Position numbers and translations under genes: made by a program. Below, one piece after another: positions 17,816 through 26,818 of a DNA stretch of 64,000 bases. Numbering within the stretch: the first letter of the stretch is position 1; every line of letters begins with the position of its first letter. Under the pieces are notes generated by a model. It did no database searches, had not been told where the DNA came from, and saw only the letters and a program-made list of their open reading frames with translations. The DNA is from Paenibacillus sp. 32352 (lineage in GTDB: Bacteria > Bacillota > Bacilli > Paenibacillales > NBRC-103111): assembly GCF_002042965.1 (NCBI RefSeq), contig NZ_MZNT01000002.1, positions 310,001-374,000 on the forward strand, in the 5' to 3' direction.

Positions 17816-17866
17816 CCTATAAATTAGCTGTAATTCCCCTATAACTCGAATGCGTTTTCATACTAT
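17816..17866 (+). promoter_or_regulatory. Activator-type promoter: CCTATAA direct repeat plus -10 (copy 4)
   Basis: Perfect CCTATAA at 17816-17822 and 17838-17844 (22-base period), then TACTAT at 17861-17866 as the -10, 16 bases on. The spacer includes GCGTTTTCA, as in copy 3, but with two mismatches to a cre site. It drives the 1093-residue surface protein, leaving a leader of about 145 bases. Confidence 0.75.
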
Positions 17867-18013
17867 TTTATTTATAACAGTGATCAGCATGGTGTCAAAA
17901 CGAAAAGATTCAGAGTTAAGGTCATTGGGGAGGGATAGCCTGAAGCCAATATTCGAGCAGCACCGAGGGTTTAAAGTCATGGTTTCCTAAATCCAAGTAA
18001 AGAAGGTGTATCA

Positions 18014-21000
18014 ATGAACAGCAAATACATAGCCTGTGCAGTATCGTTATTCCTTTTGTCGACATCCGTTCTACCGCTTGCTTATGCAGAAAATGAAGCT
18101 TCTGAAGTCACGTCAGATGAGGTGAAAACAGATGAAGTGAAGGCGGACGAATCGAAATCAGAGGAATTGAAAGCTGACGAAGTGAAAAAAGAAGAAGCCA
18201 CAGCAAATGAAGCGAAAGCAGTAAAAACATCGGATGATTACGAAGATCTAAAAATGATGCCCCAGGATTTGAAGGACAAATTTGATCTGTTTATTAAAAA
18301 TGGCATTCTGAAGCCGGAATCTGAGAACACTTTTGGGTTTAATCTGCCGGTTACCCGGGATGATTTCGTTCAGGCTTCCAAAGTCATTTTCTCCGGCAGT
18401 GATAATGAAGCGCTTACAATTGATTATTTGGAATCCTTTAGAGCATTAGGGCTTATCAACGAAGAAGGAATGGCTGTCGATCCGAATGTATTCGTAAGCA
18501 GACAGGATCTTGCCAAATTTTTGATTTACGGTCTTGGTAAGGTAGATGAGGCAAGAAATGTTAAACCTATTACGGATGATAGTATCCGAAACGAGGATAG
18601 GGTGGATAAAGCGGCAAGCCGTTTTGTCACACTTGCTTTACAGTTGAAGATTATGCAAAACCTCGACGATAACCGTTTTCACGGCACAGATAGAACTGCG
18701 ACCCGCAAAACACTTGTAGAATCAGCATTTGAAACACGCAAGCTGTTAACAAACCCAAGTGAAAAGAGCAAAGTCTCAATCGTAGAAGCAAAAGCAGTCG
18801 GAGCCAGAAAAGTGTCGGTTACCTTCGAAGATGCGGTGGATGCAGTTAATGCTGCAAAGGCGATTCTAACTGTCAAAATAGGTGGAAATGCTATTCCTGG
18901 ATCAACGGTATGGTCAGCGGATAAAAAAAGTGCGACGGTTACTTTGGAGACAAAACTGACTAAAGGCAATTATACAGTTGAATTGTCAGGGCTGGAGGAT
19001 GCGGCTGTAGCCAAGAAGACAGCGGATTTTTCCGCTGAGGATGAAACGATCAAGAAGATTGAATTCGTGAATACATCAGACCAATTGGCTCGATCAAAGG
19101 TGATCGTTGAATTCAAACAGATTAACCAATACGGAGAGCAAACCAGCTTGCCTGCTGCTTCATTTGATATCCGAGTCAGTTCAGGAATTAATATGCAGTA
19201 TTTACCGGGCCGACAATCCATTAAGCTTGATCTAAGCAAGGAAAGACGAGGCTCTGGAGTGTTTATCTCCATTTTCGACGCAAAGAATAATTTGAATGTA
19301 AGCAATAATTTCATAATCGGTGACCGGGCCATGATTTCTAAGATTGAAATGGGTAAATTAACTTATAAAGACAATAAGCAGCTGCAGCCCGGAGGGAAAG
19401 TTTACTTATCCTTTAGAGCCTACGATCAGTATGGGTGCCTTATTGATGATGTTGAGGAGTTGGATAGAGGGATTGTGACAAGATTTGAAGGCGAATCGCT
19501 GTTTGAGAATGTCAAGGACAAGGTATTCGTCGATTACGATAATGATAACTACCCGGAATTGGAGCTCTTGGCCAGGAACGATTTCAATCAAGATAAAGGA
19601 ACAACCCTGCATTTAATGGCAGTAGGATCCGGTCAAACCGCTAAGCAGGAAATCGCCGTATTCGCCCCGAAGCTTGCGGCTAGCGTCAAGATCGCTGATT
19701 TAACTACGCAAATAGCCGAAGGGGATTCTGACGTAGGAATTACTTTGGAAATAAGGGATGCTGAAGGCTATAGCTTCAACACGGATGAAATCGCTGCATT
19801 GTACAAAGCTGGCCAGATTCAAGTGCGGAGTACAGGAGTGCTAAAACTTGGGTCGATTGCTGACGGAGAACCGATTGGCCTGAGCGGAGCAAACAAGGGG
19901 AAAGTGGTCGTACAGCCGACGAAAAGCGGATCGGCATCAATTGAAGTCTTTTTGAAGGATGCCAACCAAAAAGCGACAGCCGAATACACGGTTCAGTCTC
20001 CGCGAGTGCCCGAAAGGTTGGAGAAATCAGGGTTCGAGCCGTCAGAGAAAATAACGGTAATTCAGGGGGTAAAAGGTACTATAAAAACCATTAAATACAT
20101 CATAAAAGACCAATACGATACAGAATTTAAAACTGCCCCCGATGAATACCAGGTGGAATACAGGTTGGAAAAAGTGAGTGGAGACTCAGGAGCATTCACC
20201 GGAAACTTCGGTGGGAATTCGAAACTTCAGTTGAACGATGCGAATCCTACCATAAGGGTAAAGGCAAGCCAAGTCAACTCTACTGATAATGGTGTTATTC
20301 AATTGACAGCGGATTCCAAAAAATTGGGTGTCTATAAAGTGGTTACGACATTGGTTAAAGCAAGGAAAGATCCTAAAGAGGCCGATCCTACCAAATGGCC
20401 GATTCAAACAGAGCTACAAACCATATCGGCCCAGGTACAAAGCTACACGCTAAAAGAGATTGATGAGGATTTGACTTATTTTTTAAGTTCAAACACGAGT
20501 ATGTTCGCAATAGGGAAATTCCTAGTGGATCGCGACTTGATAGGGAACAAAATTAGCAGTAATTCTAAAAAAGAGAAAAAGGCTACCCAAGAGGATGGCG
20601 CATATATCTTCAAGAACAAGCCTGAATTCCTTAATAAAACGGAAATTACGGTTGGTGCCAAAGATAAGCAAGGTAATGAAGTTACCTTCCCGCCTGGTGC
20701 TGCTCCAGTAATTTCAAGTGTGCAATTTGTCAATCCTAATCTGTTTGCCCTCGACAAACCTAGTTTCCCGACTAAGATGATTGGGTTGAATCCTGGTAGT
20801 ACAGATGCAGTAGTGACAGTAAATACACCTGTTGGTTCAAAGGCTGTAAAAGTCAATTTCAATGCATTTGCTTCGGAGTTGGAATTCAATCAACTAAAAG
20901 TAACACGGGGTGATAATTCAGTGACAAATGTCGATCCAAAAGCAATTGATGGACGTTACATTTGGGACGCTACGCTGCTTGCTCAGGTTCAAGTGCTTGA

Positions 21001-21295
21001 TAGTAATAACAATGCTTTTACGAATAAATCAGATAAGGATAAGGGTACAGGACAAGACCAAATCACACCTTTTATGGGAGTATTCGGGGTATCGTTTGCG
21101 TTAACGGATATTACTTACAAACCAGGTACTAAAGAGGAAGACAAGGATACTTTTTATATGACCGATGATTACAAACTTGTCTTTGTACCGAAAAGTGGGA
21201 TTTATGAAACAAATAAAGTGAATCTACAAAGCTTTAAATTGGTTTTAATGGGCCCGAATAACACACCTAAAAATTTCACTTTCAATGTGAAGTAA
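18014..21295 (+). CDS. Large SLH-like wall protein
   Basis: A secreted protein of 1093 residues. The signal peptide ends near LAYAEN. Next comes an acidic low-complexity stretch of repeated DEVK/ADE units (about 27-70), then three degenerate SLH-type repeats (about 75-245). The first resembles the SLH proteins at 8779 and 10408 (DDYEDLKMMPQDLKDKFDLFIKNG), but the later ones are more diverged. The remaining 840 residues are beta-rich and look like successive Ig-like modules (for example VEAKAVGARKVSVTFEDAV, a bacterial SbsA Ig-like start). No catalytic motif seen. It could be an S-layer-like structural protein or an adhesin. Regulated together with the uptake genes by the shared promoter type. 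Confidence 0.78.
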   Translation: MNSKYIACAVSLFLLSTSVLPLAYAENEASEVTSDEVKTDEVKADESKSEELKADEVKKEEATANEAKAVKTSDDYEDLKMMPQDLKDKFDLFIKNGILKPESENTFGFNLPVTRDDFVQASKVIFSGSDNEALTIDYLESFRALGLINEEGMAVDPNVFVSRQDLAKFLIYGLGKVDEARNVKPITDDSIRNEDRVDKAASRFVTLALQLKIMQNLDDNRFHGTDRTATRKTLVESAFETRKLLTNPSEKSKVSIVEAKAVGARKVSVTFEDAVDAVNAAKAILTVKIGGNAIPGSTVWSADKKSATVTLETKLTKGNYTVELSGLEDAAVAKKTADFSAEDETIKKIEFVNTSDQLARSKVIVEFKQINQYGEQTSLPAASFDIRVSSGINMQYLPGRQSIKLDLSKERRGSGVFISIFDAKNNLNVSNNFIIGDRAMISKIEMGKLTYKDNKQLQPGGKVYLSFRAYDQYGCLIDDVEELDRGIVTRFEGESLFENVKDKVFVDYDNDNYPELELLARNDFNQDKGTTLHLMAVGSGQTAKQEIAVFAPKLAASVKIADLTTQIAEGDSDVGITLEIRDAEGYSFNTDEIAALYKAGQIQVRSTGVLKLGSIADGEPIGLSGANKGKVVVQPTKSGSASIEVFLKDANQKATAEYTVQSPRVPERLEKSGFEPSEKITVIQGVKGTIKTIKYIIKDQYDTEFKTAPDEYQVEYRLEKVSGDSGAFTGNFGGNSKLQLNDANPTIRVKASQVNSTDNGVIQLTADSKKLGVYKVVTTLVKARKDPKEADPTKWPIQTELQTISAQVQSYTLKEIDEDLTYFLSSNTSMFAIGKFLVDRDLIGNKISSNSKKEKKATQEDGAYIFKNKPEFLNKTEITVGAKDKQGNEVTFPPGAAPVISSVQFVNPNLFALDKPSFPTKMIGLNPGSTDAVVTVNTPVGSKAVKVNFNAFASELEFNQLKVTRGDNSVTNVDPKAIDGRYIWDATLLAQVQVLDSNNNAFTNKSDKDKGTGQDQITPFMGVFGVSFALTDITYKPGTKEEDKDTFYMTDDYKLVFVPKSGIYETNKVNLQSFKLVLMGPNNTPKNFTFNVK

Positions 21296-21318
21296 CCTTA
21301 ATATGTAAGAGAGAAATA

Positions 21319-21352
21319 AAGACCTTGCTGCTACGGCGAGGTCTTATTTTTT
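21319..21352 (+). terminator. Rho-independent terminator
   Basis: AAGACCTTGC pairs with GCGAGGTCTT, followed by a run of seven T. Confidence 0.9.
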
Positions 21353-21429
21353 TAGGAATTTAGTAGAATATTTGGTATGCAGAGAAACAGGTTAGCCGGT
21401 ACGGCGTTGCCAGCTTTCAGCCAAATCCC

Positions 21430-21458
21430 CCTATAATCAAGATCGGATTTACTAATTT
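21430..21458 (+). promoter_or_regulatory. Activator-type promoter, partial (copy 5)
   Basis: One CCTATAA at 21430-21436 with TAATTT at 21453-21458 exactly 16 bases on, as in the other four copies. The upstream repeat expected at 21408 is not recognisable (TGCCAGC). It would drive the long catabolic operon from 21510 and tie it to the uptake genes. Less certain than copies 2-4. Confidence 0.5.
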
Positions 21459-21509
21459 ATTGCATTCCCCCATTTTGTATACTTTAGAGAAGATGGGAGG
21501 TAGAACAAC

Positions 21510-22820
21510 TTGGCAAGAAAAAGATATGTTATTTGCGGTGTCAGCACCAGAGCAAACGGGATGTTTATAAGCTCTATGCTGGACACATTCCAACCATATT
21601 GTGAGATTGTAGGGCTGCTCGACTCGGATCCGGCCCGGTTTGCCAACTGCTTCCGCAAGTTTCCAGCGCTTAGCGGAGTGCCTGTGTACGCTCCCGAGCA
21701 ATTTGAGCGGATGGTGGAGGAAACCAGTCCGGATGTGGTGGTTGTCGCCGGGGCGGACCATAGCCACGCCGATTATATAGTGAAGGGCTTGGAGCATCAT
21801 TTGGATGTGATTTCGGAAAAACCGATGGTGACTACCGGAGCTGACTGCAAGCGAGTGTTGGACGCTCAGAACAGCAGCAGGGGAAGGCTCTACGTTGCAT
21901 TTAATTATCGTTATGCCCCGATTCACACCAGAATCAAGGAAATCATCCTGGAAGGGAAAATCGGAAGGATTACTTCTATCGATTTGAACTGGTATCTCGA
22001 TACATACCACGGAGCAAGCTACTTCAAACGCTGGAACCGCAAAAGAATGCATTCCGGCGGGTTATCCGTTCACAAAAGCACGCATCACATTGATCTCATT
22101 AATTGGTGGATCGATCAAAGGCCGATCGAGGCGTTTGCCTACGGGGCCCTTAATTACTTTGGCCCGGAGGGTGAGCTTAATCCTTCGAAAGAAGACGGGC
22201 GTTACTGCGGTACCTGTCGCGTCAAGCAGAACTGCAGCTACTTCATGCGCTGGTCGACGCGCAGCAAGGAAATTGTGCCTGACGACGACCATTTGACTCA
22301 GATCGATAAGAAACCGAGTGCTTATAACGGGTACCGGGCTGACGGCTGTATTTTTGATTCGGAAATTGATATAGAAGATACTTATGCGGCCGTCATCAAA
22401 TACGATAAGGGTGCGATGCTGAGCTATTCGGTCAATTTTTCGCTGCCGTATGAGGGATACCGGTTAGCCATTAACGGCACCAAAGGGAGATTGGAAACGA
22501 AGGAAGTGATGTCCAAGAGAGCATCCTACCACGTACCGGAGCAAACGATTGAATACTTCCCTCTATTCGGAGGCAAGGAAACGATCCATGTGGTTCCTCG
22601 CTCGGGAGGTCATGGTGGAGGAGATCCGCTGCTTCTGGAAGATTTATTCCTGGGAGCCGATCCTCTTCGTGCATATGATATCATGGCCGGTGCTGAAGCA
22701 GGGGCTTATTCGGTACTAACCGGTGAAGCGATCTGGAAGTCGGCCCAATCGGGGGTTCCCGTACGAATCGCCGATTTATTGGTATCGGAGGAACCGGAAG
22801 AGGCAGGGTGTTCAAAATGA
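21510..22820 (+). CDS. Gfo/Idh/MocA-family NAD(P)-dependent dehydrogenase (1)
   Basis: A 436-residue cytosolic oxidoreductase beginning with TTG, supported by GGGAGG at 21495-21500. The N-terminal half is a Rossmann domain (RYVICGVST, LLDSDPARF), and the SEKPMVTT segment carries the EKP motif typical of the family. The C-terminal domain holds the substrate. A Cys-containing loop (YCGTCRVKQNC, about residue 230) is found in some members. Substrates of this family are sugars, inositols and sugar acids; D-apiose dehydrogenase is a member, which is of interest given the RuBisCO-like protein downstream. First gene of the catabolic operon. Exact substrate unknown. Confidence 0.87.
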   Translation: MARKRYVICGVSTRANGMFISSMLDTFQPYCEIVGLLDSDPARFANCFRKFPALSGVPVYAPEQFERMVEETSPDVVVVAGADHSHADYIVKGLEHHLDVISEKPMVTTGADCKRVLDAQNSSRGRLYVAFNYRYAPIHTRIKEIILEGKIGRITSIDLNWYLDTYHGASYFKRWNRKRMHSGGLSVHKSTHHIDLINWWIDQRPIEAFAYGALNYFGPEGELNPSKEDGRYCGTCRVKQNCSYFMRWSTRSKEIVPDDDHLTQIDKKPSAYNGYRADGCIFDSEIDIEDTYAAVIKYDKGAMLSYSVNFSLPYEGYRLAINGTKGRLETKEVMSKRASYHVPEQTIEYFPLFGGKETIHVVPRSGGHGGGDPLLLEDLFLGADPLRAYDIMAGAEAGAYSVLTGEAIWKSAQSGVPVRIADLLVSEEPEEAGCSK

Positions 22821-22839
22821 GTCAGGAGGAAACGAAGAC

Positions 22840-24831
22840 GTGTACGATAAATTCGAAAATGTAGGAATTGCCCACTTTGATGTAAAAAGCCAGCTGCCAA
22901 GATGGGTATATGAATCGGCCATGCGTGCGGCCAAAAAGGGAGAGGAAGCCCGCAGTGCCATTAAAAACAAGCAGATGCTCGAGGAACGCCAGCGCGAAAT
23001 TCGTGAAGGCCTGGAGCAATGCCTGGGTGGCTTGCCTCCCTGCGATACTCCGCTTAACCCGCAAGTCACAGGGACAGTGCGAGGGAATGGGTTTCGGGTA
23101 GAAAAGCTCATCTTCGAACCGAGACCACAAGCCTATGCAACGGCCAATGTCTACGTGCCAGACGAGGCAGCCGGTCCAAGAGGAGCTGTGCTGCTTCTAT
23201 GCGGACACCGTGAGCAGGCCAAGCACTGTGACGAGTACCAAACGGTCTGCCACTATCTGGTTCATGCCGGATTAATCGTTATGGCATTGGACCCTGTAGG
23301 GCAAGGTGAAAGGTTCGGTTACTACGATACTGAGACCAAGCAAGCCCCGATGACAAGCGTTACCGAGCATGAGAACGTCGGCCGCCAGTGCATGCCGCTC
23401 GGAGACAGCCTTGCACGGTATATGCTTCATGATGCGGTGCGCGCCATCGATTATTTGTGTACCAGACCGGATGTAGATCCGAAATGCATAGGGGTAACCG
23501 GTCATTCCGGAGGGGGGACTCAAACCTCTCTCCTGATGATGTACGACAGGCGGATAGCCGCAGCCGCACCGGGCGGGTTTATTATGAACCGGCCTTACTT
23601 CCTGCTGACCGGCAAGGCGCAGGATGCGGAGCAAAAATGGCCCGGCTTCTCGGCCTATGGCTTCGATCATGAGGATATTGTTCTGGCCATGGCTCCGAGA
23701 CCTGTGCTTATTCTAGCTACAACCTATGATTCTGTGCCTATTGAAGGACCGCGTCATACTGTATCCGTCAACCGCCGGTTTTGGGAAATGCATGAGCGCA
23801 GCGATGATCTGATTCTATTTGAAGATGAGAATGTTCACAAGTTTACGATACCGCTGGCCAAGGCTGCTGCTGCTTTTTTCTCCAAGCATTTGCTCGGGTC
23901 CTCTGTGACGCCCTCTGAGGATCAGATCGAATTGATTCCGAATGAGCAGCTGTGGTGTACAAGAAGCGGTCAAATCATCGGAGAAATACCCCAGGCCAAG
24001 AGCGTATTTGACGAGAATGTGGATAGACTTTCCTATTTTGAAAGCATACGTGAATCCATTTCTGAGGCGGAGCGCAAAAAGAATGCCATGGCGTGGCTTA
24101 AAAGGACCGTATTTTATAACAGGCAGTCCTGCGACATGAATCCTCGACCTTCCGGGGGCGGGGAGATTAACAATCTGTGGGTGATGCGCACGATTTGGTG
24201 GAGCCAGCCGGGGCTTCTGAATCATGCACTTCAGTTTTATGATTCCAAGCTCCATGGACAAAATCTTCCCGTCACGATGGCTGTGTGGGATGGAGGCACG
24301 TCCCGCCTTGAGGAGCATGCCCGATGGATAGAAGAAACTTGCGCATCCGGACGAATCGCCATGGTGTTAAATCCGACGGGAATAGGGCCGCTTCTGCCGC
24401 ATTTGAATTCGCCAACGGACAAACCGTTTAAGCGGTTCGGCATTATCGACAGGCATACGGACGAGATGATGTGGCTCGGTGACAGTATGGCTGCCGTACG
24501 TACTTATGATGTCCTGCGAGCCATTCAACTGCTGTTCGGCTTGAAGCATATAGATTCGCGTGATATTCGTCTTTACGGAAACGGCAGATATGCGATGTAT
24601 GCCGGGTTAGCGGCTTTGCTGGACACCAGGGTAAAAAGCATCCGTCTGGACAACAGCATGAGCAGCATTGCGGATTGGATAAGGGAGCCATTTTATGATG
24701 AAACCGACTCCTTGAGCTTTATTATTCCCGGAATGCTTCGTCACATGGATCTTCCTGATGTGTATCAATGGCTCCAGGAGGACGGCCGACTTGCGGATGC
24801 GGAGCTTTTCACAAACCATTCGGCAGGCTAA
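22840..24831 (+). CDS. Tandem alpha/beta hydrolase, acetyl-xylan-esterase-like, second half inactive
   Basis: A 663-residue protein starting at GTG 22840, with AGGAGG at 22824-22829; longer in-frame starts would overlap the preceding gene by about 100 bases. Residues from about 60 to 360 form an alpha/beta hydrolase with nucleophile elbow GHSGGG (Ser223), strand-turn VYVPDEA before it, an oxyanion/lid region, and a likely catalytic His in the DENVHKFT segment near residue 330. Residues 400-663 look like a second hydrolase fold, but the matching elbow reads GNGRY (580-584), with no serine. The family includes sugar-ester esterases and lactonases, so it may deacylate an imported sugar or open a lactone made by the dehydrogenase before it. 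No signal peptide. Confidence 0.78.
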   Translation: MYDKFENVGIAHFDVKSQLPRWVYESAMRAAKKGEEARSAIKNKQMLEERQREIREGLEQCLGGLPPCDTPLNPQVTGTVRGNGFRVEKLIFEPRPQAYATANVYVPDEAAGPRGAVLLLCGHREQAKHCDEYQTVCHYLVHAGLIVMALDPVGQGERFGYYDTETKQAPMTSVTEHENVGRQCMPLGDSLARYMLHDAVRAIDYLCTRPDVDPKCIGVTGHSGGGTQTSLLMMYDRRIAAAAPGGFIMNRPYFLLTGKAQDAEQKWPGFSAYGFDHEDIVLAMAPRPVLILATTYDSVPIEGPRHTVSVNRRFWEMHERSDDLILFEDENVHKFTIPLAKAAAAFFSKHLLGSSVTPSEDQIELIPNEQLWCTRSGQIIGEIPQAKSVFDENVDRLSYFESIRESISEAERKKNAMAWLKRTVFYNRQSCDMNPRPSGGGEINNLWVMRTIWWSQPGLLNHALQFYDSKLHGQNLPVTMAVWDGGTSRLEEHARWIEETCASGRIAMVLNPTGIGPLLPHLNSPTDKPFKRFGIIDRHTDEMMWLGDSMAAVRTYDVLRAIQLLFGLKHIDSRDIRLYGNGRYAMYAGLAALLDTRVKSIRLDNSMSSIADWIREPFYDETDSLSFIIPGMLRHMDLPDVYQWLQEDGRLADAELFTNHSAG

Positions 24832-24854
24832 ATCAAAAAGAGGAGGTAGATCTC

Positions 24855-25532
24855 ATGGCTACAGTTGCTGCTATTTACACAGGTCAAGGGTTGTCGGAAC
24901 GAATCCAGCCTATATTTCGGGAGGTCCTGCCGGATTGCCGGCTGGTAAGTATTATCGACGACAGCCTTATTGCCGATGTTATTCGTTTAGGACATGTAAC
25001 TCCTGCAGTTACACGCCGTCTTACACAGTATTACCGTCATGCGGAGGAGATAGGAGCCGACATGATTCTGAATACATGCTCATCGGTGGGAGAAGTAGCG
25101 GATTGGGCTAGACCCATGCTGGACATTCCAATTATCAAAATCGATGAGGCCATGGCAGCTTTGGCTGCTTCCCAGTATCGTAGCATCGGGGTGCTGGCCA
25201 CTCTGCCTACGACATTGGAGCCGACCAAGCGGTTGATTCAAAGAGAAGCGGGGAAGCAGAATCGCGACGTTCAAATAGTTGATGCTCTAGCGAAGGGAGC
25301 CTATCAAGCGTTGATTTCCGGTCAACCGGAAGAACACGACCGGTTGATTCTGGAAGCAGCCCGATCGGTTGCGCAGCAAGCCGATGTGCTTGTGCTGGCT
25401 CAAGGCTCGATGGTCAGGATGGAGGAAGCGCTTCAGCAGGCGACGAATCTTCCGCTGTATTCCAGCCCGCGATTGGGCGTGATGGCCGTTAAGGCCGAGC
25501 TAGAGCGTATGGGGAAGGTGAACTCCATTTGA
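24855..25532 (+). CDS. Asp/Glu-racemase-superfamily protein lacking the second cysteine
   Basis: A 225-residue cytosolic protein; ATG 24855 has AGGAGG nine bases ahead. The fold is recognisable from the NTCSSVGE motif (Cys75) and GVLATLPTT repeats of the Asp/Glu/hydantoin racemase superfamily. Two-base racemases need a second Cys in the C-terminal half; here that site reads LAQGSM (about 182-187), so ordinary racemisation is unlikely. Single-Cys relatives such as arylmalonate decarboxylase and maleate isomerase catalyse other reactions. Its stop overlaps the TTG start of the RuBisCO-like gene, which argues that the two act together. Reaction unknown. Confidence 0.75.
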   Translation: MATVAAIYTGQGLSERIQPIFREVLPDCRLVSIIDDSLIADVIRLGHVTPAVTRRLTQYYRHAEEIGADMILNTCSSVGEVADWARPMLDIPIIKIDEAMAALAASQYRSIGVLATLPTTLEPTKRLIQREAGKQNRDVQIVDALAKGAYQALISGQPEEHDRLILEAARSVAQQADVLVLAQGSMVRMEEALQQATNLPLYSSPRLGVMAVKAELERMGKVNSI

Positions 25533-26785
25533 CGGATCAGGTGATTGCAACCTACTGGATCGAAACGGCCTTTTCACTGGAAAAGGCCTGTGACATTATC
25601 GTAAGCGAGCAGTCCACAGGAACCTTCATGGCTTTGCCTAATGAAACGGAGAGCTTGAAGGAGCAGCATCGCGCCCGTATTGTCTCTATCGAGCCATTGG
25701 AAAGCTCTCCTTTCCCGGCGCTTCCGGGAGCCAAGGTTCCTGCCGGAACCAAAGGCTTGTACCATCGCGGTATTGTGAGGATTGCCTTTCCGTACGATAA
25801 TATAGGCCCATCTATCCCGAATGTAATGGCTACCGTTGCAGGTAACCTGTATGAGCTGGAAGAGCTGTCCGGGATTCGCCTGCTCGATCTGGAGCTTCCC
25901 TCCTTGTTTCGGGAAAGATACGAAGGGCCGAAATTTGGCATTGAAGGGACTAGAAAGCTCACAGGCGTATATGGAAGACCGATCATAGGTACGATTATCA
26001 AACCGAATATCGGCTTGCCTACCGAGCAGCTGAGGGGAATTGTTCGTGAGCTGGCTTCCTCAGGCATAGATTTTATCAAGGATGACGAAGTTCATGGCAA
26101 TCCTCCGTACGCTCCTCTAGAGGAGAGGGTCAAAGCAGCTATGGAGGAGATTGAACGGGCTGCAGACCGGACCGGCAAAAAAACCATGTATGCGTTCAAC
26201 ATCACGGATGATATAGATCCGATGCTGCGGCATCTGGAAACCGTTGTGCGGCACGGGGGCAACTGCGTCATGGTAAGCATCAACAGCGTCGGATTTGCTG
26301 GGGTAGCCCACTTGCGAAAGCATGCTCCTGTATGCATTCACGGCCATCGCAACCAGTGGGGGATGATGTCGCGGTATCCTTATTTGGGCATGTCGTTCTC
26401 CGCCTACCAGAAGCTGTGCCGGTTAAGCGGAGTGGATCATCTTCACGTGAACGGGCTGAACAACAAGTTTTATGAGGATAACGCTTCTGTCATTCTGGGG
26501 GTGCAGCAATGCTTGACCCCGATGTTCGAACCCAATGATACTGCACTCCCCGTGCTCTCATCCAAGCAATGGGCGGGCTCTGCTCATGAAACGTACCAAG
26601 AGATGAAAACCGTTGACCTGATGAACATAGCCGGAGGTGGAATTCATGGACACCCTGGAGGCTTTGGTGCAGGCTTCCGAAGCTTTGTGCAGGGGTGGGA
26701 AGCGGCTCTTGCGGGAATTCCGCTGGAACAATACGCGAAGACCCGTCTGGAGTTGAAACAGGCGCTGGATACGCTCGGTTCATAA
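25529..26785 (+). CDS. RuBisCO-like protein (form IV type)
   Basis: A 418-residue RuBisCO-like protein, TTG start overlapping the previous stop, with GGGGAAGG ten bases ahead. Most active-site landmarks of the superfamily are present: TIIKPN with Lys158, carbamylation/metal site KDDE (Lys184, Asp186, Glu187), HGHR (His271/His273), DHLHV, and a loop-6 Lys313 (NNKF). The second Lys of the KPK motif is Asn here, and the phosphate-binding serine region reads AGGGIHGHP (368-376). It is therefore not a CO2-fixing RuBisCO but may be metal-dependent and enolate-forming. Its immediate DUF1537 kinase partner matches the known pairing OiaK-OiaX/OiaT in D-apiose and isoapionate degradation, where RuBisCO-like proteins decarboxylate or cleave a 3-oxo acid phosphate. 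That assignment is inference. Confidence 0.9.
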   Translation: MTDQVIATYWIETAFSLEKACDIIVSEQSTGTFMALPNETESLKEQHRARIVSIEPLESSPFPALPGAKVPAGTKGLYHRGIVRIAFPYDNIGPSIPNVMATVAGNLYELEELSGIRLLDLELPSLFRERYEGPKFGIEGTRKLTGVYGRPIIGTIIKPNIGLPTEQLRGIVRELASSGIDFIKDDEVHGNPPYAPLEERVKAAMEEIERAADRTGKKTMYAFNITDDIDPMLRHLETVVRHGGNCVMVSINSVGFAGVAHLRKHAPVCIHGHRNQWGMMSRYPYLGMSFSAYQKLCRLSGVDHLHVNGLNNKFYEDNASVILGVQQCLTPMFEPNDTALPVLSSKQWAGSAHETYQEMKTVDLMNIAGGGIHGHPGGFGAGFRSFVQGWEAALAGIPLEQYAKTRLELKQALDTLGS

Positions 26786-26818
26786 GCGGCTACATACTGG
26801 GCGGAAGGAGCGAGGCAA

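Noticed and set aside
17847..17860. cre-like sequence in promoter copy 4
   Set aside because: Two mismatches to the consensus, too weak to claim on its own.
22723..22839. Upstream in-frame start of the alpha/beta hydrolase gene
   Set aside because: It would overlap the dehydrogenase gene by about 100 bases and adds an unlikely Arg-rich N-terminus; GTG 22840 has a proper ribosome-binding site.
25529..26785. Reading the RuBisCO-like protein as true RuBisCO or MtnW
   Set aside because: KPK second Lys is Asn and the phosphate-loop serine region differs from RuBisCO, and there is no methionine-salvage gene nearby to support MtnW.
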